64,000 nucleotides of DNA from an uncultured Chloroflexota bacterium (GCA_937901745.1 CALGSZ010000112.1:1-64000); one strand, 5' to 3'; shown: positions 8,002 to 17,726, counted from the first letter of the stretch. The notes: a model not told the origin generated them from the sequence alone. A program made the numbers and translations.

Positions 8002-10263
8002 GTGTCGCGTCTTCGCCTCGCCTGCCTCGCGGCGCTCCTCAGCATCGTGCTGGGGTGGCCGTCCTTCGCGCCGGGACCGACCGTTTCAGCCCATGCCGAG
8101 CTTGACCGGGCCGAGCCGCCGCCGGATGCGCTGCTCGCCGTACCGCCGCGCACGCTCGAACTCTGGATGACTGAGGCGGTCGCCGTCGGTGGCGGTTCCC
8201 CTTCCGTTCGCGTGCTCGACGAGGCCGGTCGCGAGCTTGCCGTCTCCGATATGCGCGTCGCCGGCGACGATCCCCGCCACATCACCGCGCGGCTGAGCGG
8301 CGTCGGCGGAGGCACCTATACCGTCGTCTGGACCGTGCGGTCAGCCGCCGACGGCCACACGCTGACGGGATCGTACGCCTTCCGTGTCGGCGGAGGACGC
8401 GCGCCCGGCGCCGCGACGACACAAGGGGAGACGCCTCGCCTGTGGGCCGTCATCACGCGCTGGCTCACATTCCTCGGCGCGGCATTGGTCGCCGCGGGCT
8501 TCGCGGCAGACCGGCTGCTCTTCGGCCCGACTGCGGGCGCCGCATCGTTGCGCCGCCGTCTGTGGCTTTGCCTCATCGGAGCGACTATTGCGCTCATCGC
8601 GACGCTATCGGAACCGGCGCTGCAGACACTCTGGCCGCCGGCGGGAACGCTCGCTCCCCGCTTAGCCGACGCAATCGCCGGCTTACCGACAGCGTGGTGG
8701 ATTCGGCCCGTCGCCCTCGTCGCGGCGCTCGCCCTGACGGCCTTCGCCCTCGCGATTTCGTCACGGCGTCAATTGCCAGCCCCGCTCTCCTGGGCAGCGG
8801 CTGGCGCGGGATTAGCCGCGGTGCTCGGGCTGAGCTTCACCAGCCACGCGGCGGCGCGCACCACCTGGCGTGAGGTCGCCATCGGCTCGAACGTGCTGCA
8901 TCAGTGGGCCGTCGCGCTCTGGGTCGGCGGACTCGCCCACCTGGCAATCTGGTGGCCGACGCGGCGCTCCGTGCCAGATGCGCCCGCCTTGCCGGTGCGC
9001 CGTTTCTCGCGGTTTGCGCTCGCCTTGGCATTGGTCGGGATCGGCACGGGCATCGTCAACGCGGGCCTAGTGTTGCCGACGTTGCAGTCGCTCTGGTCCT
9101 CGCGCTACGGCAACGTCGTGCTGATCAAGCTGGCGATCCTCGTGCCAGTCCTTGCGCTCGCCACCTTCCATCGCGCGGCGCTCCGGACCGCCGCCGAGCG
9201 ATTGGGCGGACGGCTGCGCCAGACGGTCCGCGCCGAAGCGATGCTCGCGACACTGGTCCTGCTTGCCGGCGCATCGCTCGCCCTCTTGGCGCCGCCCCAA
9301 GCCCGGTCCGAGCGCCAAATAGTGCTCGACCTCGCGCAGCCCGCGGTCGGCGCCCCGGCCGAAGCGATCCTGGCGCACCTCCAGCTCGAGCCGGCCAAGC
9401 CAGGCGCGGGAACGGCCATCGTCCTACTGACCGGCCCGGACGGCGCTACCCCGAACGTCGAGCCGCCGGCGCTAGTGAGACTGCGGTTCGAAAGCCTGGA
9501 GCAGCCGATCAGGAGCGAGCCCGTCGAGGCTCATCCGAACGCGGACGGCAGCTTCGTGACGACGAAGGTGATGCTGAGCGTCGAGGGTTGGTGGCGGATC
9601 GAGGTGACGCTGCGCTGGCTCGGCCTCCCGGACGTCGTCCTGCCGTACTACGTCCTCCTGCCCGATCCGAACCTGCACGGCTTGGACGCAGTCCGCAATC
9701 AGCCCACCGATAGCGAGGCAGAGGCGGTTTACGCTCGAGGCACCGCCGCCGTCGCGGCACTCCACCGCGTGCGCTATCGCCAGCTGACATCCGACGGCAA
9801 TGGGCTCGGAGTCGTGGCGCTCCACGAGGTCAACGACGGCGCCGATGGGAGCCCGCCCGGCTACCGGTTGTTGATCCCGGGTCGTTCTGAGGCGGTCGTT
9901 CTCGGCACGCGCGGCTGGTCTTGGCGTCCTACAGAGGGGTGGACGACCTTCGAAGCGTTCCCGATGGTGCCCCCATCGCGGTGGAGCGAGGAGTTCGAGG
10001 GAGCGACCGGCTTCCGGCTCGGCAACGTCGAGGAGGTGGACGGCGAGCTGTGCCAGATCGTGACGTTCGTCGTGCCGACCACGGCACAACGAGCGGTCGC
10101 GTGGTACGTCTGGTGGGTCGGTCAGGAGACAGGCCAGCTGCGCCGCGAGGTCATGATCTCTCGACTCCACTACATGGTCAGCGACTTCTACGACTTCGAC
10201 GCCCCGCTCGTCCTCCAGCCACCCACCCTCGGTCACAGGAGCCCGGCGCAGCTTCCCGCCTAA
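8002..10263 (+). CDS. CopC-CopD copper-handling fusion protein with C-terminal LolA/LppX-like domain
   Basis: From GTG 8002 (GGAG about 8 bases upstream) the protein has 753 residues. A signal peptide ends near VSAHAEL, exposing the N-terminal-type His of CopC (HAELDRAEPPPDALL). The CopC beta-barrel continues through DGHTLTGSYAFRV. A CopD-type membrane region of about eight helices follows, with His-containing segments such as FTSHAAARTTWREV and NVLHQWAVALWVGGLAHL. After a beta-rich stretch, the last 200 residues (YARGTAAVAALHRVRYRQL onward) resemble LolA/LppX-type lipoprotein domains. CopC binds copper outside the membrane and CopD is thought to import it. The third domain is unusual. The gene is divergent from argH; the 7712-8001 spacer shows no gene. 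Confidence 0.88.
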   Translation: MSRLRLACLAALLSIVLGWPSFAPGPTVSAHAELDRAEPPPDALLAVPPRTLELWMTEAVAVGGGSPSVRVLDEAGRELAVSDMRVAGDDPRHITARLSGVGGGTYTVVWTVRSAADGHTLTGSYAFRVGGGRAPGAATTQGETPRLWAVITRWLTFLGAALVAAGFAADRLLFGPTAGAASLRRRLWLCLIGATIALIATLSEPALQTLWPPAGTLAPRLADAIAGLPTAWWIRPVALVAALALTAFALAISSRRQLPAPLSWAAAGAGLAAVLGLSFTSHAAARTTWREVAIGSNVLHQWAVALWVGGLAHLAIWWPTRRSVPDAPALPVRRFSRFALALALVGIGTGIVNAGLVLPTLQSLWSSRYGNVVLIKLAILVPVLALATFHRAALRTAAERLGGRLRQTVRAEAMLATLVLLAGASLALLAPPQARSERQIVLDLAQPAVGAPAEAILAHLQLEPAKPGAGTAIVLLTGPDGATPNVEPPALVRLRFESLEQPIRSEPVEAHPNADGSFVTTKVMLSVEGWWRIEVTLRWLGLPDVVLPYYVLLPDPNLHGLDAVRNQPTDSEAEAVYARGTAAVAALHRVRYRQLTSDGNGLGVVALHEVNDGADGSPPGYRLLIPGRSEAVVLGTRGWSWRPTEGWTTFEAFPMVPPSRWSEEFEGATGFRLGNVEEVDGELCQIVTFVVPTTAQRAVAWYVWWVGQETGQLRREVMISRLHYMVSDFYDFDAPLVLQPPTLGHRSPAQLPA

Positions 10264-10284
10264 CGCGGAAGCGCCACATGTCTC

Positions 10285-10304
10285 GCGCGGGCCGGCGCCC
10301 GCGC
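10285..10304. terminator. GC-rich hairpin between convergent genes
   Basis: GCGCGGGC (10285-10292) pairs with GCCCGCGC (10297-10304) around a 4-base CGGC loop. It lies between the stop of the CopC-CopD gene (10263) and the stop of the EEP gene (10316) on the other strand, so it could serve both. There is no T-run. Confidence 0.55.
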
Positions 10305-10315
10305 CGGACAGCTAC

Positions 10316-12262
10316 CTAGCTGCCCGTCCCGTCTGGCGGAAGCAGGATCTCCGCGACAAATGGCTTGTGGTCGGAGGTCCAGACATCCGGAATGCGGACC
10401 TCGCGCACCGCGATTTCCGGTGTGACGAAAATGTGGTCGATCCGGGAGCCGCGCTCGGAGGTGCTTGCATCGGCCCCGAGACTGGCGCCCGCATCCATGA
10501 GCCCCGCATCGATCAGCTGCCCGAAGACGTCCGAATCGGGTGTAGCGTTGAAGTCGCCGCCGATGACCGCCGGCGATTTGCCGTCCCAGAGCGCCACGAC
10601 CTGCTTGACCTGCTCCAGGCGGACGGAGCCGGCGTCGTCCGGATTGTCAAGGTGCGTGGCATAGACCCAGAGCGTGCCGACCTCGGTCTCGACCTGCGCC
10701 TCGAGCGCGCCGCGATGCAGGTTTACGGTCGAGTCGAAGCGCCGAACCAGGCTTTCGGAGATGGGAGCGCGGGTCAGGATGGCGTTGCCCCACAGGCCAT
10801 CACGCGACGCCGCCCCGAAGATGTACGGCATCGCCAATCGCTCGCTCAGCCATGCCACCTCGTCCACACCCGTCAAGACCGGCCAGCCGCGGCTCACCTC
10901 TTGCAGGATCACGATATCCGGCTGCTCCGCCTCGATCGTTTGCGCGATCGCCTCCAGGCTCCAGACGTTGTCGCGAGAGAAGCCGGCCTGGATGTTGTAG
11001 GTCATCACCGTGATGTCGCGGCTCAGCGGAGCGGCGATGGCCGGTTCGTCATCTTGGACGAGCTGGCTAACGGAGACAGCCAGAGCCAACGCCAGCGCGG
11101 CTGCCGACAACGTCGCGAAGCGCCGGATGTGCAGAACCGACGGGACTGGCTGAGGCGCACCCGCGAGCAGGGCAGCGACGATCAACCCAGCGACCGGGAT
11201 GATGAGGAAACGCGGCTGGCCCGTCTCGGCGAAGTAGACGAAGACGACGGCGGCCTGGAGCAGGAGTCCGACGGTCAGCCAGACGGCTGTCGCAGTCAAC
11301 CCAGTTCGTTGCTCGGGAGTCGTCGGCCCACGCAAGGCGTGGACGAAGAGCGTGGCGGCCCCGAAGCCTCCGAACATCCCCGCCGCCTGAGCGATGTCGG
11401 CGTCACTCCAGAGGAGCCAAAGCCCGAGCGCCGTCAAGACGACCATGACGATGAGGAGCGCCCACTGCGATTGGCTACGCCGCTCATCCAGGCGTCGGAC
11501 TCCGAGCAGCAAGCCGGTCCCGGCCGCGACGCCGACAACGAGCGCCAGCAAGAGCCGCAACCCAGCAACGCCGAGGTCTTGGTCGAACCGAACTTGCGCT
11601 AAGCCGAGATTGCCGGTCACCAAGTGATAGATGGCCAACCCCGGCCCGAGACCGATCAAGGAAGCGCATGCCCCCCAGGACCGCTCGCGAAACCCAGCCC
11701 GCGCCGGGTAGCCGAGGAGCGGCGCGGCGCTGGCGGCGAGGAGCGCGATGAGGAGCACCGTCAGCAGGTGCCGCGTGGCGTTCGGCATGAAGGGGAGATC
11801 GACTGTTGAGAAGGCGAGGCGAATGGCGAGATCGAGCGCCAGCCCCAAACCGATCCCGAAGGCGGTCGCCTCCCGCCAGCGCGCGAAGAGCGCGGCAATC
11901 AGCCAACCCCAAGCGGCGACCGCCACCGCGCCGAGGTACATCCTTGCCGAGGGTTGCTGCCAGACTTGGACGATGAGCCGCGACCCGGCCAACAAGCCAA
12001 CGGTACCAGCCAACGTCCACCGGGGACCGAGCAACCGCGCGAGCCCGATGACGAGAAGCGGCGAGCCGTAGACGATCGCGGCGTAGACCCCAATCTGGGT
12101 GCGCTCCGCCTGATCGACGACGAAGATCATGTAGGCCAGGAAGACCCGAGTCGCCTCCAGCATCAACGTCGTCGCCAGCGCGGCCAGGAGCGAGGCCGGG
12201 AGGACCTGGTCGATGCTGGCACGCTGCCACCACGAACGCAACGTCCCCTGTCCTACACTCAT
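10316..12262 (-). CDS. Polytopic membrane protein with C-terminal endonuclease/exonuclease/phosphatase (EEP) domain
   Basis: The protein has 648 residues. The first 390 or so form about ten hydrophobic segments (for example VLPASLLAALATTLML and LLIVMVVLTALGLWLLW). The last 230 form a complete EEP domain: TVMTYNIQAG, DIVILQEVSRGWP, YATHLDNP, GGDFNATPDSD, RIDHIFVTP and SDHKPFVAEI. These supply the Mg-binding Asn, Glu, Asp/Asn and catalytic His. EEP proteins cleave phosphodiesters in nucleic acids, inositol phosphates or sphingolipids. The membrane anchor argues for a lipid or extracellular substrate, with the active domain probably outside; this is inference. It is divergent from the NurA-HerA operon. 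Confidence 0.9.
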   Translation of the reverse strand: MSVGQGTLRSWWQRASIDQVLPASLLAALATTLMLEATRVFLAYMIFVVDQAERTQIGVYAAIVYGSPLLVIGLARLLGPRWTLAGTVGLLAGSRLIVQVWQQPSARMYLGAVAVAAWGWLIAALFARWREATAFGIGLGLALDLAIRLAFSTVDLPFMPNATRHLLTVLLIALLAASAAPLLGYPARAGFRERSWGACASLIGLGPGLAIYHLVTGNLGLAQVRFDQDLGVAGLRLLLALVVGVAAGTGLLLGVRRLDERRSQSQWALLIVMVVLTALGLWLLWSDADIAQAAGMFGGFGAATLFVHALRGPTTPEQRTGLTATAVWLTVGLLLQAAVVFVYFAETGQPRFLIIPVAGLIVAALLAGAPQPVPSVLHIRRFATLSAAALALALAVSVSQLVQDDEPAIAAPLSRDITVMTYNIQAGFSRDNVWSLEAIAQTIEAEQPDIVILQEVSRGWPVLTGVDEVAWLSERLAMPYIFGAASRDGLWGNAILTRAPISESLVRRFDSTVNLHRGALEAQVETEVGTLWVYATHLDNPDDAGSVRLEQVKQVVALWDGKSPAVIGGDFNATPDSDVFGQLIDAGLMDAGASLGADASTSERGSRIDHIFVTPEIAVREVRIPDVWTSDHKPFVAEILLPPDGTGS

Positions 12263-12377
12263 CCCACCGCTCCGCTCGGACTCCGTAGCTCCGTCACCAT
12301 GTCACCGCCTCGGAGCATCCCACATCCTCCGACGCCGGACAATGAGTAGCGGCACCCAATGCCGAAAACTTGACGGA

Positions 12378-12443
12378 TTGCGCCGCTCCGCGAAACCTCT
12401 GCTATACTCGTACCACCCGCACGGACGTTCGAGTTGTACGAAC
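12378..12443 (+). promoter_or_regulatory. Candidate promoter and dyad upstream of the NurA-HerA operon
   Basis: TTGCGC (12378-12383) and TATACT (12403-12408) are separated by 19 bases. A TTGACG at 12370-12375 is nearby but too far from the -10. Downstream, GTTCG (12427-12431) and CGAAC (12439-12443) form an inverted repeat around 7 bases in the presumed 5' leader. The arm order is the reverse of a classical CGAAC-N4-GTTCG SOS box, so I do not call it a LexA site. Confidence 0.45.
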
Positions 12444-12465
12444 ACTTCCGGGAGGCGGACGGGCG

Positions 12466-13584
12466 GTGTCCTTTGCGGCGAGCGTGGCGCGACTCCACGC
12501 GGAATTGAAGCGCCAGGGAATCGATCTCCAGGACATGCGCGCCGAGCGGCACCTGGAGACGACATTGGTTGCTCTTCCGGAGCCCGACTACGAGCCGGTC
12601 GGGCCCGCCAAAGGGCCACAGATCACCTGGCAGGAGCCAGGCACCGCGTTGTGCCATCCGGTGCCCGCCACTCGCTCGACTGGTTTCCGCTATTTCCTCG
12701 ACGGCACGCAGCGAACCCTGCCCGCGTTCTTCTCCTCCTCGATCCCCATCATCGCCAGCATCACCGCGGCGGCCGTCCTCGAGCGCGACACGGACGGCAA
12801 CTGCGCCATCATGCGCGGCATGCTCCGGCTCAAGCACACTTGGATTGCGCCGCGCCGCTCGGGCGATCCGGCGGTAGACCGGTTCATCGCCGCGGTCGAG
12901 CGTCAGGGCGTCGCGGCGCCAGGCACGCCCCGCTCGTCCGGCAATCCACTCGTCATCGATCCGATTGACCCCAACGGGGAATTAGACGACCCGGAATATC
13001 AGGCCGCACTGGGAGATTTCGGTCGGCTCGTCAATCTCTCCTATGATCGGGCGCGCAGGTTGCGACAAAACCTCGAGGAGGATCTACTCAAGGCGTGGGC
13101 CACTTCCACGAGCGACAGCGACGGCTGGATCGTCGTCGATGGCGCGCTGCGCAACGCCCAGCCGCGGATGGTTGGTCTCGTCAAGTCATTTACCCGCCAG
13201 TACCTGACTGGCGAGGCCGCCGCCGCGCTGCTGCGGCTGCCCCCTGGCCACCGCTCGCCAGCCTTCGAGGTCCATGACTCCCGTCCTACTAAATCGAGTC
13301 CCGGTTCTGGCTGGCGCGGGAAGCCAGTGGTCTGCTGGTATCTCCGCCTACGCGACGCGACCGGCCGCGATCCGCGCTACGGTCTGGTGCGCGTCGAAAC
13401 GGACGTCTCCGTTCGCGACACCGCGCAGATCGATGAGCTTTCGTCCTGGATCCTCGCCGAGCGGATTCCCAGCGCCACGGCGGACGCGCGGTGGGCGACG
13501 CTCTTGTATCCCGTGCATTACCTGGAGCAGATTCTCAAACGATCGTTGGAGGCAGAGACTCGCGGCTGGCCGTCCCCCCGCTAG
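12466..13584 (+). CDS. NurA-like nuclease
   Basis: From GTG 12466 (GGGAGG 9 bases upstream) there are 372 residues. Two acidic motifs match the NurA nuclease fold: GFRYFLDGTQRT (D79), the first metal-binding Asp, and GWIVVDGALRN (D225) followed by VGLVKSFTRQYL. The C-terminus has RWATLLYPVHYLEQILKRSL, as in NurA proteins. NurA is a 5'-3' nuclease that works in a complex with the HerA hexamer, first described in archaeal end resection and later in bacteria including Thermus/Deinococcus. The HerA-like gene follows after 36 bases, which strongly supports the call. It may serve DNA repair or phage defence; the sequence cannot decide. Sequence identity to characterised NurA appears low. Confidence 0.78.
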   Translation: MSFAASVARLHAELKRQGIDLQDMRAERHLETTLVALPEPDYEPVGPAKGPQITWQEPGTALCHPVPATRSTGFRYFLDGTQRTLPAFFSSSIPIIASITAAAVLERDTDGNCAIMRGMLRLKHTWIAPRRSGDPAVDRFIAAVERQGVAAPGTPRSSGNPLVIDPIDPNGELDDPEYQAALGDFGRLVNLSYDRARRLRQNLEEDLLKAWATSTSDSDGWIVVDGALRNAQPRMVGLVKSFTRQYLTGEAAAALLRLPPGHRSPAFEVHDSRPTKSSPGSGWRGKPVVCWYLRLRDATGRDPRYGLVRVETDVSVRDTAQIDELSSWILAERIPSATADARWATLLYPVHYLEQILKRSLEAETRGWPSPR

Positions 13585-13620
13585 CCCCGCTGGCCACGTT
13601 CCGCACGAGGGGACATTGCG

Positions 13621-15864
13621 ATGGATCTCGATCTACGCGATACGCTGGTGGCAAATGGGCATGGAAGCGCCAACGGGTCCGCGGCCCCGCCGGTGGATCA
13701 GGAACCACTGGCTTGGCTCAGCGCAGAGCTACGAGAGGCGTGCGCGGAGTTCGTTGATAGCGCGACCGGCGCGATCGGGCGAGTCGTCGGGAGCGAGCGT
13801 GAGCCCGCTGGCTCGCACCGCTTCTGCATCTGGGCTGACGAAAAGGCGCGTACTCTGGATGTCGGGCACATCGTCGTCGCCTTCTCCGAGGATGCCGCCG
13901 TCATCGGCGTGGTTGACGAGCCTCGGCGCTATTCCGATCTCCGCAGCTTTCTCGACGACTATTACGATCGGCAGCTCGAGGCGGCGATCTCCGGCTCGCT
14001 CGAATCCGAGCCGCCAACGCGCCGGCCGGAGATCCTCGTCTTCACCGTCAACGTCCTCGCGACCAAACACGTGCGCGACGATGTCACCTCCCACCGTCCG
14101 CCTGTCGCCGGCCCGGTCTACTTCGCCACACCGAAAGCCATCTCCTATGCGCTGGGCAGGAACGCCTTCAGCGGCGTGGCGATCCCGGCGCTCCTGCACA
14201 CCAACGGTAACGCGGAGCGCAATCCGGACGGCACGGAGAAGCGCGACGAGCAGGGTCGGATCGTCTTTCAGCGCGCCCCGATCTGGCTTGACGAGGAGTA
14301 TCTGCTCGGTCCTGAAGCTGGCCATGCCAACTGGACCGGCCAATCGGGCCTCGCGACGAAAACCAGCCACGCCCTCTTCCTGACGAGCGCGATCTTCCAG
14401 CAGCTCAAGGCGCGGGGGAAGACCGTCGCCGCGTTGATGTTCAACGTCAAAGGGCCGGACCTGCTCTGGCTCGACAAGCCCGCGATCCCCGAGGAGGGGA
14501 AGGAGGAGGCTTACAAGTCAGCCGGGTTCGACGGGTTGAGCGCCGCGGAGCGCGAGGCCTATGACGCGCTCGGGCTGCGGCCGGAGCCGTTCCACAACCT
14601 GCGAATCTTCGCTCCGTTCAAGCCCGGCCAGGTGCCGCGCGACTCCGTCGTCCACTTGCCAACGATCGACCGCGCCCGGCTCAACACGCTGCGCAATGCC
14701 CCTGGAGAGTCGCAGTGCGTCTATCCCATCCTCTGGGACTTGCAGCCATTCCTCTGGCGGCCGCACAAGGTCTTCGAGCGCGATGACCTTGATGACAAGC
14801 TCTTCGGCTTCGTCGCCGAGATTCGCGATGTCCTCGGCATCCAGACGCTGACCGATCTCGAAGCCGTGTTCGCGGAGATCGAGGAGTCATTCGAGAACGC
14901 GGAGGGCGACAAGGATTCCGGCAGCAGCTGGCGCGGCCACCACAAGTTCACGGTGCGCAAGGCCCGCAACCGCTTCAAGAACTTGACCAGCAAGTTCGCC
15001 GGGCTCCTGGCGGAGGGCGCGGTCGATTATGGCCAGCTCCCGCGCGTGGATGGACCGTTCACGGACCAGGAGGTCCGCATCGTTGACATTGCCCACTGCA
15101 ACACCAACGTCCAGGAACTGCTGGTCGACGCCATCATCGACAAGGTCTGGAAACTCGCCGAACAAGGCGAGAAAGAGGCGAAGGATAACCCCGGGCGCAA
15201 GGAGAAGGCGCTCGGCGTCGACAAGGTGATCGTCTTCGTCGACGAGCTGAACAAGTACGCGCCGGGCGGCGCCCAGGGCGGCCTGCGCGACACGCTGGTC
15301 GATATCGCGGCGCGCGGCCGGCACCTCAACGTCGTCCTCTTTGGCGCGCAGCAGTTCCGCTCGAAGGTGGAAAGCGAGATTCTCGGCAACTGCGGCACAT
15401 CGTTCTACGGCCGCGTCGGCGACGAGGAGATCATCAACGCCTCGTACCGCTCGCTCAGCGAGACGCAAAAGGCAGAGCTGCTCGGGCTGCCGAAGGGGAG
15501 GCTGCTCGTCCGCCACGCCCACTTCCGCGCTCCGCTGTTCGGGACATTCCCGCGGCCTCCGGTTGTCCCCGGCATGGTGGGCCAGAGCGTCTTCAACGAT
15601 GGCGGCAGCGCGGCCGATACGCACCCCGGCGATGGGCTCTATGACCTGCTGAAGCGGCTCGGCTGTACGGAGAAGAATCTCAAGAGCCAAGTGCGGACGG
15701 AGACGGACGGCCTCTCCGTCGAGATCGTCGCGCGCATCTGCCGAACCGTCGAGACGACAGTCGAGCGCCATCGCGGGACGACCGCGGCAAGCCGATTCGA
15801 CCCCTGGACCGTCGCAAAGCGGGCGATCGCCGACGCGCGACGCCAATTGGGCGCGAGGCACTAA
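13621..15864 (+). CDS. HerA-like (HAS-barrel, FtsK/VirB4-superfamily) ATPase/translocase
   Basis: The 747-residue protein has a HAS-barrel-like segment (VGHIVVAFSEDAAVIGVV, then RRYSDLRSF, about residues 81-110). An ATPase core follows with a non-canonical P-loop, TGQSGLATKTSHALFL (residues 239-254, K247-T248). Walker B is KVIVFVDELNKYAPGG (D541-E542). Further motifs are VVLFGAQQFRSKV and FYGRVGDEEI, as in HerA. About 200 residues between P-loop and Walker B form an insertion with many charged helices. HerA hexamers translocate DNA and activate NurA. Co-transcription with the NurA-like gene (36-base gap) indicates a two-protein machine in the cytoplasm. The 15865-16065 gap behind it holds no gene. 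Confidence 0.88.
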   Translation: MDLDLRDTLVANGHGSANGSAAPPVDQEPLAWLSAELREACAEFVDSATGAIGRVVGSEREPAGSHRFCIWADEKARTLDVGHIVVAFSEDAAVIGVVDEPRRYSDLRSFLDDYYDRQLEAAISGSLESEPPTRRPEILVFTVNVLATKHVRDDVTSHRPPVAGPVYFATPKAISYALGRNAFSGVAIPALLHTNGNAERNPDGTEKRDEQGRIVFQRAPIWLDEEYLLGPEAGHANWTGQSGLATKTSHALFLTSAIFQQLKARGKTVAALMFNVKGPDLLWLDKPAIPEEGKEEAYKSAGFDGLSAAEREAYDALGLRPEPFHNLRIFAPFKPGQVPRDSVVHLPTIDRARLNTLRNAPGESQCVYPILWDLQPFLWRPHKVFERDDLDDKLFGFVAEIRDVLGIQTLTDLEAVFAEIEESFENAEGDKDSGSSWRGHHKFTVRKARNRFKNLTSKFAGLLAEGAVDYGQLPRVDGPFTDQEVRIVDIAHCNTNVQELLVDAIIDKVWKLAEQGEKEAKDNPGRKEKALGVDKVIVFVDELNKYAPGGAQGGLRDTLVDIAARGRHLNVVLFGAQQFRSKVESEILGNCGTSFYGRVGDEEIINASYRSLSETQKAELLGLPKGRLLVRHAHFRAPLFGTFPRPPVVPGMVGQSVFNDGGSAADTHPGDGLYDLLKRLGCTEKNLKSQVRTETDGLSVEIVARICRTVETTVERHRGTTAASRFDPWTVAKRAIADARRQLGARH

Positions 15865-16065
15865 ATACCTCGCGGCTCACTGTTTTCAGCGCCGCCCGGT
15901 GAAATCTGTTCCGAGCACGAGTGCGGTCGTATACTCTCCCGTGCCTTTCCCGTAGCGCAGTGGGGAGGGAAACATCAATAGCGGGAACGCGGCGATCGGC
16001 AATGAAGCCGTAGCCCCCTAGGCCTCGTAGTTCGGTCGCCAATGACGGCGACACAAGGGAGGGGA

Positions 16066-17685
16066 ATGATGAGAATTCGACCTGCGCTGGCCCTCACGAT
16101 CGCTCTGCTTCTCGTTCTGCCGATGGTGGCGGGGCAAAGTCTGGCCTCAGCCCAAGAGGACCGACCAACCCTGCGCTAAGGTCTGAACGCCGCGGATCTC
16201 GGCTCCCTCGATCCGCACTTTGCCAGCAGCACCAACGACCGCACCGTTGTCGACATGGTCTTCAACGGTCTGGTCCGCTACCAGCCGGGCAACAGCGCCG
16301 TCATCGAGCCAGACTTGGCGACCGAGATTCCGGAGCCGGAGATGACGGCCGACGGCAAGCAGACCTGGACCTTCCAGCTCCGGCAGGGGGTGATGTGCCA
16401 TCCCGGCCCGCAGACCGAGTCGTACGAGCTGACGGCTGACGACGTCGTCTACTCGCTGCAGAAGTCGGCGACGACTGAGCGCTCGGCCTACGCGGGCGAG
16501 TACGCCGGCATGACTTTCGAAAAGGTCGACACCTACACGGTGCGGATCACGCTCGACCGGCCGCTCTCCCCGACGCTCTTCCTACCGAAGGTCGCCAATT
16601 ACTCCGGTGGCTTCATCGTCTGTGCGCAGGCGGTCGAGGCGATGGGCGATGAGGCATTCAAGACGCACCCGGTCGGGACCGGGCCGTTCATGTTCCAGGA
16701 GTACACGCCGCAGACGGCGATCAAGCTGGTCGCCTTCGATCAGTATTTCCGGGGCGCGCCGAAGCTGGCGGGCGTTGAGCTTCGGTTCATGCCAGATGTC
16801 AGCAGCCGCGAGCTTGGCTTGCAGGCGGGCGATCTCGACGTCGCCGAGGGGCTGATCGAGGCGCAGTGGGTCGAGCGGATCAACGCGAGCGGCAATCTCC
16901 GGGCCGATGTCTTCGGCGTCGGCGAGGTCTCGTTCCTCAACATCAACATCACGAAGCCGCCATTCGACAACCCGCTCGTCCGCCAAGCGATCGCCTACGC
17001 GATCAGCCGCGATGACCACGTCGCCCTCTTCAACGAGCCGGTCGCGGAGCCGGTCTACTCGGTTGTTCCGGCGCAGCTGCTACCGGGAGGCCTGACGCGG
17101 GAAGAGGCGGAAGAGCGAGGTGTCCTCTTCGAGCAGGATATTGAGAAGGCGAAGCAGCTCCTGGCCGAGGCGGGCTACCCCGACGGGTTCTCGATCGACC
17201 TGATCACCTCGGAGATGCCCACCTACCGCCGGAACTACGAGGTGCTTCAAGCCGAGCTAGCCGAGATCGGCATCCAGGTCAATCTCAACGTCGTCGCCCA
17301 CGCCACGATGCACGAGCAGATCCGCCAGGACGTCAATCCGATCGTCATTTATGTCGCGTGGCGGCCCAATGCCGATGCCTTCCTGACGCGCTTCTTCCAC
17401 TCTGACTCGATCATCATGACCGGCAAGGCGCCCGACACGAACTTCTCGCACTACGACAAGATTGACGACCTGATCGAGCAGGCTCGGTACGAGACCGATC
17501 CGGACCGGCAGGAAGAGCTCTGGAAGCAGGCCAACGAGCAGGTTCTGCGCGATGTTGCGGCCTACCCGCTCCTCTTCACGAATCAGGTCTACGCGCGCTC
17601 GACGGCCGTCGACTACGGGCACGAGCTGGTCTCCAGCCTGGCGCTGTACCCGCAGATCACGGAGCTGACGACGATCAACCGTTAG
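16066..17685 (+). pseudogene. Peptide/nickel ABC transporter substrate-binding protein with in-frame TAA after the signal peptide
   Basis: Reading from ATG 16066 (strong SD GGGAGGGG), codons 1-37 encode a clean signal peptide (ALALTIALLLVLPMVAG, cleavage near ASAQ) and RPTLR. A TAA then stands at 16177-16179. The same frame continues with GLNAADLGSLDPHFASS and runs open to 17685 as a normal family-5 binding protein (ADGKQTWTFQLRQGV, THPVGTGPFMFQEY, FDNPLVRQAIAYAI). Intact homologues have an aromatic or aliphatic residue between LR and GLN, so one base change explains the stop. Starting at ATG 16255 would lose export and the first strand. The gene heads the dppB-dppC operon. It is either a true nonsense mutation or a sequencing error; no frame was lost, only one codon. 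Confidence 0.9.
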
Positions 17686-17696
17686 CCCACTCTCTC

Positions 17697-17726
17697 GGTG
17701 GCGCCAGTAAGAGCGCTGGCGCCACC
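17697..17726 (+). promoter_or_regulatory. Intercistronic hairpin between binding-protein and permease genes
   Basis: GGTGGCGCCAG (17697-17707) pairs perfectly with CTGGCGCCACC (17716-17726) around an 8-base loop. Hairpins at this place in ABC operons commonly stabilise the upstream binding-protein mRNA or attenuate transcription into the permease genes. There is no T-run. Confidence 0.6.

Noticed and set aside
12427..12443. LexA/SOS box upstream of the NurA-HerA operon
   Set aside because: The arms are GTTCG then CGAAC, the reverse of the CGAAC-N4-GTTCG consensus, and the spacing is 7.
16177..16179. Recoding of the stop in the binding-protein gene
   Set aside because: TAA is not known as a selenocysteine (TGA) or pyrrolysine (TAG) codon, and no recoding structure was recognised.
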